From contig NC_071389.1 of the NCBI RefSeq assembly GCF_022682495.2, positions 104,759,951 to 104,823,950 of the forward strand: DNA of 64,000 bases, given 5' to 3'. The translations under genes were made by a program, and so were the position numbers. Shown in pieces: positions 9,911-21,641 of the stretch. Within the stretch, counting starts at the first letter, position 1. Every line of letters begins with the position of its first letter. The stretch comes from Desmodus rotundus. Lineage: Eukaryota > Chordata > Mammalia > Chiroptera > Phyllostomidae. Under the pieces are notes generated by a model, which did not search any database, was not told the DNA's origin, and worked only from the letters and a program-made list of their open reading frames with translations.

Positions 9911-12900
9911 TTATGTTCCAGTTAAAGGTGAGATCATACGATATTTGTCCCTCACCATCTGGCTTACTTCACTTAGCACAATGCTCTCCAGTTCCATCCA
10001 TGCTGTTGCAAAGGGTATAAGCTCATTCTTTCTCTCTGCTGAGTAGAATTCCATTGTGTAAATGTACCATAGTTTTTGGATCCACTCATTTGCTGATGGG
10101 CACTTAGGTTGCTTCCAGTATTTGGCTATTGTAAATTGTGCTGCTATGAGCATTGGGGTGCATAGGTTCTTTTGGATTGGTATTCAGGGTTCTTAGGGTA
10201 TAATCCCAGCAGCAGAATTGCTGGGTCAAAGGGCAGTTCCATTTTTAGTTTTCTGAGGAAATTCCATACTGTTTTCCACAGTGGCCTCACCAGTCACATT
10301 TCCACCAACAATGTACTGGGGTTCCCTTTTCTCCACATACTCTTCAACATTTGTTTGTGGATTTGTTTATGTTGACCACTCTAACCAATGTGAGATGGTA
10401 CCTCATTGTGGTTTTAATTTGCATCTCTCTGATGGCTAGTGATGCTGAGCATCTTTTCATATGTCTCTGGGCCCTCTGTATGTCTTCCTTGGAAAAGTGT
10501 CTGTTCAAGTCCTTTGCCCATTTTTTAATTGGGTTGTTTGTCTTTCTGGAGTGGAGTTGTGTGAGTTCTTTATATATTTTGGAGATCAAGCCCTTGTCTG
10601 AGGTATCATTGGCAAATATGTTTTCCCATATGGTTGGTGGTTCTCTTTATTTTAATGCTGTTTACTTTAGCCATGCAGAAGCTTTCTATTTTGATGAGGT
10701 CCCATTTGTTTATTCTTTCCTTTATGTCCCTTGCTTTAGGGGATGTGTCTGTGAGGATGTTGCTACATGGAATGTCTGAGATTTTCCTGCCAATGTTTTC
10801 CTCTAGGACTTTTAAGGTGTGACGACTTATATTCAAGTCTTTTACCCACCTTGAATTTATTTTTGTGTATGGTGTAAGTTGGTGATCTAGTTTCATTTTT
10901 GTGCAAGTAGCTGTGCAGATCTCCCAACACCATTTGTTGAAGAGGCTATTTTTGCTCCATTTTATGCTCCTGCCTCCTTTGTCAAATATTAATTGACAGT
11001 AAAGTCTTGGGTTTATTTCTGGGCTCTCTGTTCTGTTCCATTGGTCTATGTGCCTGTTTTTATGCCAGTACCAGGCTGTTTTGATTACAGTGGCCTTGTA
11101 ATACAGTTTGAAATCAGGTATTGTGATCCCTCATGCTTTGTTCTTCTTTCTCAAAATTGCTGCAGCTATTTGGGGTTGTTTATGGTTCTATATGAATTTC
11201 TGAAATGTTTGTTGTATATCTGTGAAATATGTCATGGGTACTTTAACAGAAATTGCATTGAATCTATAAATTTCTTCCGGTAGTATGGCCATTTAGATGA
11301 TGTTAATTCTTCCAATCCATGAGCATGGGACATGCTTCCATTTATTTGTGTCTTCCTTAATTTCTTTCTTCAGTGTTGTGTAGTTTTCTGAGTACAGGTC
11401 TTTTACCTCCTTGGTTAGGTTTATTCCTAGGTACTTGATTTTTCTTGCTGCTATATCAAATGGGATTTTTTGCCTGATTTCTGTTTCTGCAGTTTCATTG
11501 CTGGTGTACAGGAATGCCTTTGATTTCTGGGTATTGACTTTGTATCCAGCTGTTTTGCCAAATTCATTTATTAGGTCAAGTAGTTTTTTGGTGGAGTCTA
11601 TAGGATTTTCCATGTACACTATCATGTCATCTGCAAACAGTGACAGTTTCATTTCCTCCTTTCCAATTTGGATGCCTTTTATTGCTTTTTCTTGTCTGAT
11701 TGCTGTGGCTAGGACTTCCAATACTATGTTGAATTGGAGTGGTGAGAGAGAGCATCCTTGTCTTGTTCCTGATCTTAGTGGGAAAGCTGTAAGTTTTTGT
11801 TCATTAAGTATGATGTTGGCTGTATGTCTCTCATATATGGCCTTTATTATGTTGAGGACTGCTCCCTTTATTCCCACTTTGCTGAGTGTTTTTATCATAA
11901 ATGGGTACTGTACCTTATCAAATGCCTTTTCCACATCTATTGATATGATCATGTGGTTTTTGTCTTTGCTTTTGTTTATGTGGTGTGTTATGTTTATTGA
12001 TTTGTGAATATTGTACCATCCTTGCATCCCTGGGATGAATCCCACTTGATCATGGTGTATGATCTTTTTAATGTATCGCTGGATGTGGTTTGCCAATATT
12101 TTATTGAGGATTTTAGCATCTATGTTCATCAGCAATATTGTCCTGAAGTTTTCTTTCTTCATTGTGTCTTTATCTGGTTTTGGGATTAGGATGATGTTGG
12201 CTTCATAAAAAGTGTTTGGGAGTCTTCCATCTTCTTGAATATTTTGAAATAATCTGTGGACGATGGGGGTTAGCTCTCCCTTAAATGCTCTGTAGAATTC
12301 TCCTGTGTAACCATCTGGTCCAGGGCTTTTTTGTGTCGGAAGCTTTTTGATGACTGTTTCAATTTCATCATGTGTTATTGGTCTGTTCAGGCTTTCTGCT
12401 TCTTCTTCATTGAGTTTTGGAAGGTTATATTTTTCTAGGAATGTGTCCATTTCATCTAGGTTTTCACATTTCTTGGCATACAGTTCTTCGTAGTAATGTC
12501 TTACAATCCTTTGTATTTCTGTGGTATCAGTTGTAGTCTTTCATTCCTGATTGTGTTTATTTGAATCCTCTCTCTTTTTTTCCTTGATAACCCTGTCATT
12601 TAACTCTGCTCTGATATTGGTTATTTCCTTACTTCTACTTGCTCTGGGTTGTCTTTGTTGTTGTTCCCCAAGTTCTTGTAGGCATAGGGTTAGCGTGTTT
12701 GTTTGAAATGTTTCTATCTTTTTAAGGTAGACCTGTATTGCTATTGACTTTCCTCTCAGGACTGCCTTTACTGTGTCCAATAAGTTTTGGGTGGTTGTTA
12801 GTTCATTTTCATTTGTTTCCAGAAAATTTTTGATTTCTTCCCTAATCTCGTTCTTGACCCATTCATTTTTTAATAGCATGCTATTCAATCTCCATGATTT

Positions 12901-13639
12901 TGAGTATTTGGTGTTTTTTCTTTGGGGTTGGTTGCCAGTTTTAGTCCCTTGTGGTCAGAGAAAATGCTTGATATGATTTCAAGTTTCTTGAACTTATGGA
13001 GGCTTGTTTTCTGTCCTATCATGTGGTCTATCTTTGAAAATGTTCCATGTGCATTTGAAAAGAATGTGTATTTTGCTTCTTTGGGATGAAAGGCTCTATA
13101 TATATCAGTTAAGTTTATTTCATCTAGGGTGTTGTTCAGTGCCACAATATCTTTGTTGATATTTTGTTTGGAAGATCTCTCCATCTTTGACAGATTATTA
13201 AAATCTCCTGCTATAATTGTGTTGCTGTCAATATCTTTCTTAAAGTCTTCCAAGATTTTCTTTATGTATTTGGGTGCTCCTATGTTGGGAGCACATATAT
13301 TTACAATGTTTATGTGTTCTTGGTGGATTCTTCCTTTGAGTATTATGAAGTGACCTTCTGGGTCTCTGTTTATGGCCCTTCTTTGGAAGTCTATTTTGTC
13401 TGATATGAGTATTTGTACCCCTGTTTTGTTTTTTTGTTTTTTTTTCCTGTCCATTTGCTTGGAAAATTTGTTTCCAGCCCTTCACTTTTAGTCTGTGTAG
13501 GTCTTCTGGCCTGAGGTGGGTTTTTTGTAGGCAGCAAATGTGTGGCTTGCGTTCTTATCCATTGAGCTATTCTATGCCTTTTGATTGGAGCATTTAATCC
13601 ATTTACGTTTAATGTTATTATTGATAGGTCCTTATTCAT
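9911..13639 (-). pseudogene. L1 ORF2 (endonuclease / reverse transcriptase), frameshifted
   Basis: ORF2p nicks target DNA and reverse-transcribes L1 RNA at the nick. The start at 13639 gives MNKDLSIITLNVNGLNAPIK, the usual apurinic-endonuclease N-terminus. Endonuclease motifs AGDFNN and SDHKGLKL lie in the frame 13454-12885. The longest open piece (12450-11293, 385 residues) is the RT, with [13 protein letters not shown] (motif A), [11 protein letters not shown], and [12 protein letters not shown] (FADD catalytic motif). The C-terminal frame 10153-9911 ends in SPLTGT. The total span is 3729 bp. A frameshift in the T-rich run near 13430, a loss of about 100 bp near 12592, and further breaks between 11293 and 10153 disrupt it. 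The other copies (60-64 kb) retain the deleted linker. Confidence 0.93.
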
Positions 13640-13661
13640 TGCTGATTTTTTGTACCTGTGT

Positions 13662-13662
<1 letters not shown>

Positions 13663-13727
<65 letters not shown>

Positions 13728-13730
13728 TCC
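13663..13730. repeat. (TC)n microsatellite between L1 ORF1 and ORF2
   Basis: A run of about 65 bp of almost pure TC dinucleotides in the inter-ORF spacer of the full-length L1. The equivalent place in the L1 at 58150-58190 has only a short 'cctctctc' stretch. The tract therefore expanded in this copy or its source lineage. Frames read through it (serine/leucine runs) are artefacts. Confidence 0.95.
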
Positions 13731-13739
13731 TTCCTTTCC

Positions 13740-14658
13740 TTACAGCAGCCCCTTTAGCATCTCTTGCAGAGCTGCTTTGGTGGAGCTGTATTCTTTTAGA
13801 TTTCTTTTGTCTGGGAAACTTCTTATTTGGCCTTCTACCTTGATTGAGAGCCTTGCTGGTAAAGTCGTCTTGGTTGCAGGCCTCTGGTTCTCATTACTTG
13901 GAATATTTCTTGCCTTTCTCTTCTGGCTTGGAGCGTTTCCATTGAGAAGTCAGTTGCTAACCTTATTGGGGCTCCCTTGTATGTTACTTCCTGTTTCTCT
14001 CTTACTGCCTTTAAGATTCTTTCTTTGTCTTGGAATTTTGCCATTTTAGTTATGATATGTCTTGCAATGGGCCTCTTTGAGTTCCTCTTGATTGGGACTC
14101 TCTGTGATTCTTGGATTTGTGTGTCTTTTTCTCTCATCAAATTAGGGTAGTTTTCCATCATTACTTTTTCAGACAGGTTTTGTATCCCTTGCTCTTCCTC
14201 TTCTCCTTCTGGTATCCCTATTATACGGATATTATTTCATTTCATGTTGTCCTGCATTTCCCTTAACCCCTCTTTCTTCTTTCTGAGCCTCTTTTCCTCT
14301 TCTTGCTCATTCTGGGTGTTTTTTCCTACCTTGTCCTCCAGTTTGCTGATCCGATCCTCTGCTTCATCGAGCCTGCTTTTGATTCCTTCTACTGTGTTCT
14401 TCAGTTCAGAAATTGTATTCATTTCCTCTTGGCCCTTGTTGATAGTCTCTATTTCCTTTTCATATTGATATAGTTTGCAGTGAGTTCATTGTAGTTTCCC
14501 TGTAGTTTTTGGTAATTCTGTGTGAGCTCATGAAGCTTCCTTATAACCAATTTTTCGAACTCATTATCTCATAGTTGACTTGCCTTTTTTTCATTTAGCA
14601 TTGTTTCTGAGACTTCCCCCTTTCCTTTCATTTGAGGATTGTTTCTTTGTCTTCCCAT
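13740..14658 (-). pseudogene. L1 ORF1 (RNA-binding chaperone), disrupted
   Basis: The start at 14658 is chosen because the translation begins MGRQRNNPQMKGKGE, a form also seen in the L1 at 59083 (MGRQRKNPQSKG). The coiled coil (NTISELKNTVEGIKSRLDEA and onward) is in frame 14422-14237, with an RRM beginning NNIRIIGIPEGEE just after its stop. The C-terminal domain is in 14161-13835 (AKFQDKERILKA, then TYKGAPIRLATDFSMETLQA). The end is ...ALQEMLKGLL followed by TAA at 13742-13740. There are stops near 14575 and 14237, a 1-bp loss near 14461, and a frame change near 13835. ORF1p forms trimers on L1 RNA; this copy cannot make it. Confidence 0.9.
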
Positions 14659-15927
14659 TGTTTGTGAGACTCTTCCTGTTAGCCTTTGCTTCTTTGGTTT
14701 CTCTGTTTTGACTACCTGGGTTTTTTGTGTAAACTTCTGTGATAGAATACCTGTGAGATTCAGTGGTACAGTCTCCTTGATCTCCCAATCTTTCTGATCT
14801 TGGGCTATGGTTTATGTTAGCTCTGTGTATGTCTTTGGTTTTTGGTTGTTGTGGAGTCTTTCTTAGGTGGGTCTTTCCCACCAGCTGGTTATCTGAGAGC
14901 CAGTCTGTCCCCACCTCTTGTTTTCTGTGCAGGTGTGTGCAGGTTGTGTTGGAGCTGGTTCTTCCATATGTACAAGGTTTTGAGGCTTTTCTCTTGCTCT
15001 TGTTCAGTTGTTTTTCCTTAGTAATTTCTCCATTATTTATTTGTATTTTCAGATAGGTCCTGTGTTGAGTTAGTGTGACTTCCACTCCCTCCTCACCCTC
15101 TTCTGTTCTTATCTGTTGATGTTTCCTTTGTTGGTGGGTTTCCTCTTCCAGGAGGTATCTTGGTGTTCCTGGCTTCTACCCACTCTTTTTTTATGGTAGT
15201 CCTCCTCCGGGTTAATGATGTGTGCACAGAGCATTTCTTGATTCGCGCTCTCCCTGGTGCCTGTGGTCTCAGTTCCCTCCAAGATGAGATGCGGACGCTT
15301 CCTGGTGTGTACACACGTTCTGTGGTGGGTGTGTACACTCCCCAGTAGATGGGCACACTCCCTGGATGGGCAGGTGGCCAGGTGGAGAGGAGACTGGAGC
15401 TGTTGCTGCAGGGGAATTCCTCAACATACCCCCGAGGGTATTTTTCTTTTTGGGAAAATCCTCCTGCTCAATCCTGCGGCTCCCTCCATACAAGGAAGGG
15501 CCTGTCCTCTCACACAGCCCACCTCTCCAGCTAGACCGGGGACTGAGTGGGTCAGGGTCCCTCATGGCCCAACTCTCAACTCTCCCCAGCCAGCACCCAC
15601 AGTATCCGTGGGTTTACCACTTCATCCTTATTCCCCTCCCTGGGACTTCAAGCAACGAGGTCTCTCATGGTGTTGCTCAAGCCTTGTTGGGTCTGGGGTT
15701 GCAGCTGCCCTGGTCCCTGTGTTTGTCCCAGGGACCTTTTTTGTCCTGAAGCAATCCCCTTACCTTCTCTTTTTTCAGTGTCCTGTATACTTTTTGGTCT
15801 CCTATCTTCATAAGTGCTGGGATACTCTTGGCTGTTCTCTTTGTTCCTCAGTAGATTGGGTAGGTGTTTCACCCAGATGCAGAGGGAAGTTGATTCTGCT
15901 CCCACCTATCTCCCTGCCATCTTCCTC
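14659..15927 (-). promoter_or_regulatory. L1 5' UTR (internal promoter region)
   Basis: This is the reverse-strand sequence upstream of ORF1 up to the element's 5' terminus. In L1s this region holds the internal RNA polymerase II promoter; that is family knowledge, not visible here. Repeated 'gtgtacac' motifs occur at 15305-15340. Long open frames here (15257-15967 forward, 15085-14591 reverse, 15366-15749 forward) have no protein-family features and reflect GC-rich composition. Confidence 0.8.
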
Positions 15928-15942
15928 CCCTGTAAATTGTTC
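15928..15942. repeat. Right 15-bp target-site duplication of full-length L1
   Basis: Exact copy of 9640-9654. Confidence 0.93.
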
Positions 15943-17313
15943 TTTATTTCAATTAGTGTATCCTTAATTTCTGACTGAATCTTTTTGATGCTGTTGAGGC
16001 CCTCACTAAGTTCATGAGCATCATTAGAACCAATGATTTGAATGCATCTAGTAGATTGCTTGTCTCCATTTTGTTTAGTTCTTTTTCTGGAGTTTTGTTC
16101 TGTTCTTATATTTAGGCCATGTTTCTTTGTCTCTTCATTTTGGCATATCTCTATGTCTGTATTTAGGTATTAAGTAGAGCTGATGTGTATCAGGTTTGGT
16201 AGAGTGACCTAATGTGGTAGGTATCCTGTAGGGTCCACTGGCACAACCTCCTCTATTACCCAAGCTGGGTACTCAAAGTACACCCCCATGGGGGCTGTAT
16301 ACACCCTCCTGTTGTAGTTGAACCTTGATTGCTGTTGGCATGTCTATGGTCAGCCACCAGCAATGTTCTCACCAGGGGCACACAGCATAAGCTATAAAGC
16401 AATCTGCAGATGGCTGCTACTTGTGCTGGGCTTGGAGGTACCCAGGAAAAGGCATGTTGTGAACTAACGCCAGTGGCTGCTAGTGCCATGCCTGGGACAA
16501 CTAAGCAAGAAGTGTGCAGCTTGCTGAAGTCATATCCTGCTTGTTTGAGAGAATTTAGGAAAATCTGAAGCATGGAGCAATATAAGCCAGGTGTATGGAA
16601 AAGACACTGGAAACAGCTTGGGTGGACCCAAAACTTGTGTGGGACAGGGCCTCAGGTAATTACTAGTATGGGGCAAACAATGTGAGCCAGGTAGATGGAG
16701 TTTCCAATAGGGTGTCCACCTGCTGGTTCAGTGGCTCTTTCGGGGGAGGACTCAGAAAAGGGACAATGGCCTCTGCTAGTGCTTCTGTTTGGGAGAAGCT
16801 GCCCCCAATTTCTCACCCTGAAGGCAGATAATTCTTTTCTTTCCTATATATTTCTGATATCTTTCAAACTGCTGCCCCTGTGCTGGAGCTCAGAGGGAGT
16901 AAGTCTGAGTAAATCTTGCATGGACCTCAGAGGAACTGCCTGGGACTTCAGATTTTTGTCTTCCACAGCTTGGATACCTGTTCGTTTTTACTTTCAAAAG
17001 TTAAGGAGACTTATCTTTCTGGCACTGGAACCCTGGGCTGGGAAGTTTGCAGTGGGGCTGGGACTCTTTGCCCCTGATATATCCCTCCCAATTTTTATCT
17101 ACCATATGTGCATATGAGACCAGTGCATTCTGTGTCTCTACTCCTCCTACCAATGTGGCTTCCTCTTTAATTTCATAGTTGTAGGACTCCCATTCAGCTC
17201 AATTTTTGACAGTTCTGAATGATGGTTGTTTATAGTTTAGTTGTAATTTTGATGTGGTTGTGTGAGGAGGCTAACCATGTTTACCTACATTGCCATTTTG
17301 ACTGGAAGTCTGT
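15943..17313 (-). mobile_element. Older half-L1 (ORF1-only) element, 5' portion
   Basis: It continues the element begun at 8791. The ORF1 N-terminal region (15943-16110) corresponds to the 56380-56530 part of the intact copy. A 5' UTR of about 1.2 kb follows, ending at 17230-17313 with the terminus typical of the family ('cctcctcacacaaccaca' and 'aaaatggcaatgtaggta' on the reverse strand). Joined across the nested L1, the element is about 2.2 kb, with no ORF2. Confidence 0.7.
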
Positions 17314-17487
17314 ACAAGGCTATAATTTAAAATTGAAGGACAAATAAAGAGCTTCTTAGACCAAATAAAACAAAACAAAACAAAACAAACCTAAAGGAGT
17401 TCATTATCAGTAAACCAGTATTACAAGAAATCTCAAAGGTTCTTCTTTAAAAAGAAGAAGAAGAAACAAACAGAGAAACATAATTAT
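17314..17487 (+). pseudogene. End of ORF1 and inter-ORF spacer of the old forward L1
   Basis: It restores the ORF1 C-terminal text interrupted at 8785 ('aaggctataatttaaaattg', then the 'aataaagagcttcttagacc' and 'ggagttcattatcagtaaa' stretches), ending near 17440. A short (ACAAA)n expansion lies at 17364-17390. A spacer leads to ORF2. Confidence 0.75.
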
Positions 17488-17501
17488 AAAGAATAAAATG
17501 G

Positions 17502-17710
17502 CACACTGGCTGTTGTGGCTCAGTGGATTGAGTGCCAGCCTGTGAACTGAAAGGCTACTGGTTCAATTCCATGTTAAGGCATATGCCTGGGTTGCAGGCT
17601 AGGTCCCCAACTGGGGACGTGTGAGAGGCAGCCTATCAATGGATCTCTCACACATCAATATTTCTCTCCCTTTCTCTCCCTCTAAAAATAAATAAATTAA
17701 ATATATTAAA
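17502..17710 (+). mobile_element. VES-type bat SINE, copy 1
   Basis: tRNA-derived SINE. A-box-like 'tggctcagtggattgagtg' (17517-17535) and B-box-like 'ggttcaattcc' (17560-17570) are present. Then come the VES body ('cctgggttgcagg', 'gtccccaactggggac') and a C/T-rich and A-rich tail. Exact 14-bp target duplications 'aaagaataaaatgg' lie at 17488-17501 and 17711-17724. Transcription would be by RNA polymerase III, with mobilisation by L1 machinery. The first residues of the usual GCCCTG head are missing. Confidence 0.92.
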
Positions 17711-18545
17711 AAAGAATAAAATGGTAATGAATACATACCTATCGATAGTCAGTTTAAATGTAAATGGCTTAAGTCTCCAATCTAAACACATAGGGAGCTG
17801 ATTGGATTAGAAAACAAGACCTGTATATATGCTGTGTAAAAAAGACCCACATCAGAATGAAAGATGCATACAACTACAAGTAAAGAAATGGAAAAATTAT
17901 TTCATGCAAATGCAAATAAAAAAATAGCTGGGATAGCAGTACATATATCTGATAAAACAGACTTTAAAACAAAGGTTATAGTAACAGACAAAGAAGGACC
18001 CCACATAATGATAAACAGAGCAATCCAACAAAAGGAGAAAACTCTTATAAATATTTATGCACCCAACATAGGAGCACCTAAACATGTAAAGTGTATCTTG
18101 ATGGACATTAAGGGAGAGATTGAGAGTAATACCATTGTAGTAGGAGATTTTAACACTCCATTAACATTGATGGATAAATCTTTCAGAGAGAAAATCAACA
18201 AGGAAACAGCAACCTTAAGTGACAAACTAGATCAGATGGATTTAACTGATACCTTGAGAGTATTTCATTCTAACGCAGCAGAGTATACATTCTTTTCAAG
18301 TGCACATGGTACATTTTCTAGGGCATACCCCTTGTTACAACACAAAACAAGTCTTAATAAATTTAAGGGGATTGAAGTCGCACCAATCATCTTCTCTGAC
18401 CATAATGACATGAAACTAGAAATCTACCACAAGGAAAAAGAAACTGAGAAACACACAAAGACATAGAGTCTACATAACATGTTACTAAACAATGAATGAG
18501 TTAGCAATAAAATCAAGGAAGAAATGAAAAAAATACCTTGAAACA

Positions 18546-18768
18546 GCCCTGACTGATGTGACTTTGTTGGTTGGGCATTGTTCCACAAAGTGAAAGGTCA
18601 TACATTCAATTCCTGGTTAGATCACATGCCTAGGATGTGGGTTCAGTCCCCAATAAGCACACATGTGAGAGAGAAGTGGTCAATATTTCTCTCTCAAATT
18701 GATGTTTCATTCCTTCTCTTTTTGTGTCCTGCTTCCTCTCTCTAAAAAAAATAGATTAATTTAAATAA
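18546..18768 (+). mobile_element. VES-type bat SINE, copy 2
   Basis: It starts with the canonical 'gccctgactgatgtg' head. A degraded A box, a B-box-like 'cattcaattcc' and the 'tgcctaggatgtgggttcag' body segment follow. A C/T-rich stretch leads to an A-rich tail. Flanks 18534-18545 and 18769-18780 ('taccttgaaaca' / 'tatcttgaaaca', one mismatch) look like target duplications inside L1 ORF2. Confidence 0.9.
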
Positions 18769-19433
18769 TATCTTGAAACAAAAGAAAATAAGAAAACAAC
18801 CCAAAATCTATGGGGTGCTGCAAAAGCAGTCCTAAGAGGAAAATCCATAGCATTGTAAGTCTACTTCAAGAAACAACAAAAAAAAAATTCAAATAAACAA
18901 TCTAACTTTACACTTAAAAACTGTTGAAAAAGAACAAGAAACAATGCCCTAGTGAGTAGGAATAAGGAAATAATAAACATCAGAGCAGAAACAAATGAAA
19001 TAGAGTCTTAAAAACATAAAATATCAATAAAACAAAGAGATGATTCTTTGAAAATATAAACAAAACTTTAACATGACCACTCAAGAAAAAAAAAGAGGAC
19101 CAAAATAAAAAATGATGAAAGGAAAAAATAACAAGAGATACACAGAAATAGAAAGTATTGTAAGAAAATATTATGAACTAACTCTATGCCAACAACTTGA
19201 ACAATATGCAAGAAATGGATAAATTGCTAAAACATAAAATCTTACAAAGCTGAATTGGAAAGAATCAGAAAATCTGAATAGACAGATTATAACTAGTGAA
19301 ATTGAAGCAGTAATTTAAACTTTTTTGTATAATCTGGCTTCACAGGTTAATTTAATCAGACATTCAAAGAATAACTAACATTGGTCCTTCTCAAACTATT
19401 TCAAAAAATTCAAAGGAGAAAAGACTTCTGAGC

Positions 19434-19436
19434 TTT

Positions 19437-19500
<64 letters not shown>

Positions 19501-19507
19501 TTTTTTC
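19434..19507. repeat. (CTTT)n microsatellite
   Basis: A nearly pure tetranucleotide tract of about 70 bp within the RT region of the old L1 ORF2, ending in a T8 run. It replaces ORF2 sequence rather than lying in a tail. Confidence 0.95.
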
Positions 19508-20315
19508 ACAAGGCCTTCATTATTCTAATTCCAAAACTGGATAAAGAGTCTACAAATAAAGAAAATTATAGGCCAATATTGCTGATGAAAATAGATGTTA
19601 AAATTATCAACAAAATATTAGCAAACCAGATCTAGTAATATATTAACAAAATGATACACCATGACCAATTGGGGTTTATTCCAGGAATGCAAGGTTGGTA
19701 CAATATTTGCAAATCAATAAACATGATTCATCATACAAACAAAATGTAGGATAAAAATCACATGATCATATTCGTTGATGCAGAAAAAGCATTTGATAAA
19801 ATCCAGCACCTATTTATAATAAAAACTCTCAGCAAAGTGGGAACATATCTCAACATAATAAAGGCCATATATGACAAACCCACAGCCAAAATCATATTCA
19901 ATGTGGAAAAATAAAAGTATTTCTCTCAACATCAGGAATAAAACAGACATGTCTTTCACCACTCTTATTTGACATACTATTGGAAGTTCTAGCCACAGCA
20001 ATCAGAGAAGAAATAAAACAACAAGAAGAAATAAAAGACATCTAATTAGACAGGAACAAACTGTTATTATTTGCAGATGATATTGTATTGTGCATAAAGA
20101 ACCCTAAAAATTCCACCAAATCTACTAGAATTGATAAATGAATTCAGTAAAGTTGGAGGATGCAAAATAAATATCCAGAAAGTAGCTACATTTTACACAC
20201 CAATAATGAACTATCAGAAAGGAAACTAAGAAAACTATCCCATTTGTAATTGCATCAAAAAATGCCTAAGAATAAATTGAAGTGAGGATGTAAAACAATA
20301 GATATGAAAAATTAT

Positions 20316-20486
20316 TATTATTATTTTTTAGTATAGGAAATGTAGAAGCCAAAGAACTTATATGTATGACCCGTGGACATGAACTAAGGAGGGGAGGGAA
20401 TGCAGGTGTGAAGGGATACAGGACAGAGAGGAATAAAGGAGGCAAAATGGGACAACTGTAATAGCATAATCAATAAAATATATTTA
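20316..20486 (+). mobile_element. 5'-truncated half-L1 3' end
   Basis: It matches, on the opposite strand, the 3' UTR end of the complete half-L1 at 55274-55430. Shared phrases are 'gtataggaaatgtagaagcc', a 'aaagaacttat' stretch, a 'gacccgtggacatgaact' stretch, and the terminal 'gggacaactgtaatagcata'. It ends in an A-rich tail. The 9-bp repeats 'aaaaattat' (20307-20315, 20487-20495) flank it. The interrupted L1 text rejoins cleanly when it is removed. Confidence 0.85.
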
Positions 20487-21641
20487 AAAAATTATAAGAC
20501 ACTGAAGAAATTGAAGAAGACACAAAGAATTGGAAGTATATTTGTGTTCATAGCAAGGAAGATTAACATTATTAATGATCGTACTACCCAAAGCAATCCT
20601 TAGATTCAATGCAATTCCTATTGAGACACCAATGGTGTATTTCACAGAAGTAGAAAAAATATTCCAAAATTTTATATGAAACCACCAAAAATCCCAAAGA
20701 ACCACACCAGTCTTGAGGAAGAATAACAAAGTTGGAGGAATCACACTACCTGATATCAGACTACACTGCAAGGACATAGGAATCAAAACAGCATGGTGTT
20801 GGAATAAAAACAAACACAGAGATTAATGAAACAGAATAGACAGCCCAGAAATAAACCCTTGCCTTTATGGTCAATTAATATTTGACAAAGAAGGCAAGAA
20901 CATGCAATGGAGTAAAGAGAGTCTATTCAATAAATGGTGTTGGGAAAATTGGACAGATTCATGAAAAAAAAAAAGAAACTACACTATCTTCTTATGTCAC
21001 ACACAAGAATAAAGTCAAAATGGAGTAAAGACTTAAATGTTAGATCTGAAACCATAAAAATCCTAGAAGAAAACAAAGGCAATAAAATCTTGGACATTGC
21101 TCATAGCGATGTTTTTTCTCCTATATATTCTCAGGCAATGAAAACAAAAGAAAAAATAAACAAATGGGACTACATCAAGATAAAAAGTTTTTGCACAGCA
21201 AAGGAAATTATCAACTGAATTAAAAAAAAAAACCCGAAGAGTGGGAGAACATATTTATCAATACATCTGATAAGGGGTTAATATCCAAAATTTATAAAGA
21301 ACTTATAAAACTCAATACCAAAAACAAAACATCAACAACCTAATTAAAAATTAGCAAAGTACCTGAAAGTACTTTGCTAAGATACTTCTCCAAAAAGGAC
21401 ATACAGATGGCCAATAGACATATGAAAAGATGCTCAGTGTCACTAATCATTAAAGAAATGCAAATTAAAACCACAATGATTTATCACCTCACACCTATGT
21501 GAGAATGCCTATGTCAGAATGCCTATGATCAATAAACCAACAAACAAGTGCTGGTGGAGAAAGGGGAACCCTTTTGCACTGTCAGTGGGAATGCAAATTG
21601 GTGCAGCCACTGTGGAAAGCAGTATGGAGGTAACTTAAAAA

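Larger units (their letters stand above)
9655..15927 (-). mobile_element. Full-length L1 retrotransposon (6.27 kb)
   Basis: A complete LINE-1 on the reverse strand: A-rich tail (T-run at 9656-9669 on the given strand), 3' UTR, ORF2 (about 13639-9911), an inter-ORF spacer with a (TC)n tract, ORF1 (about 14658-13740) and a 5' UTR of about 1.27 kb. The 5' end starts 'gaggaagatggcaggga' on the reverse strand. Exact 15-bp target-site duplications flank it, so both ends are native. It sits inside an older half-L1. Several frameshifts and stops in both ORFs, plus an ORF2 internal deletion near 12592, show that it is no longer autonomous. Confidence 0.95.

Noticed and set aside
11411..12007. 198-codon forward open frame
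   Set aside because: It is the antisense shadow of the L1 ORF2 reverse-transcriptase region; the reverse-strand reading has the real motifs.
13585..14049. 154-codon frame with a long serine/leucine run
   Set aside because: The run is the translated (TC)n microsatellite; the rest is antisense to L1 ORF1.
15257..15967. 236-codon forward open frame
   Set aside because: It lies antisense to the L1 5' UTR, crosses the L1 end and target duplication, and has no protein-family features.
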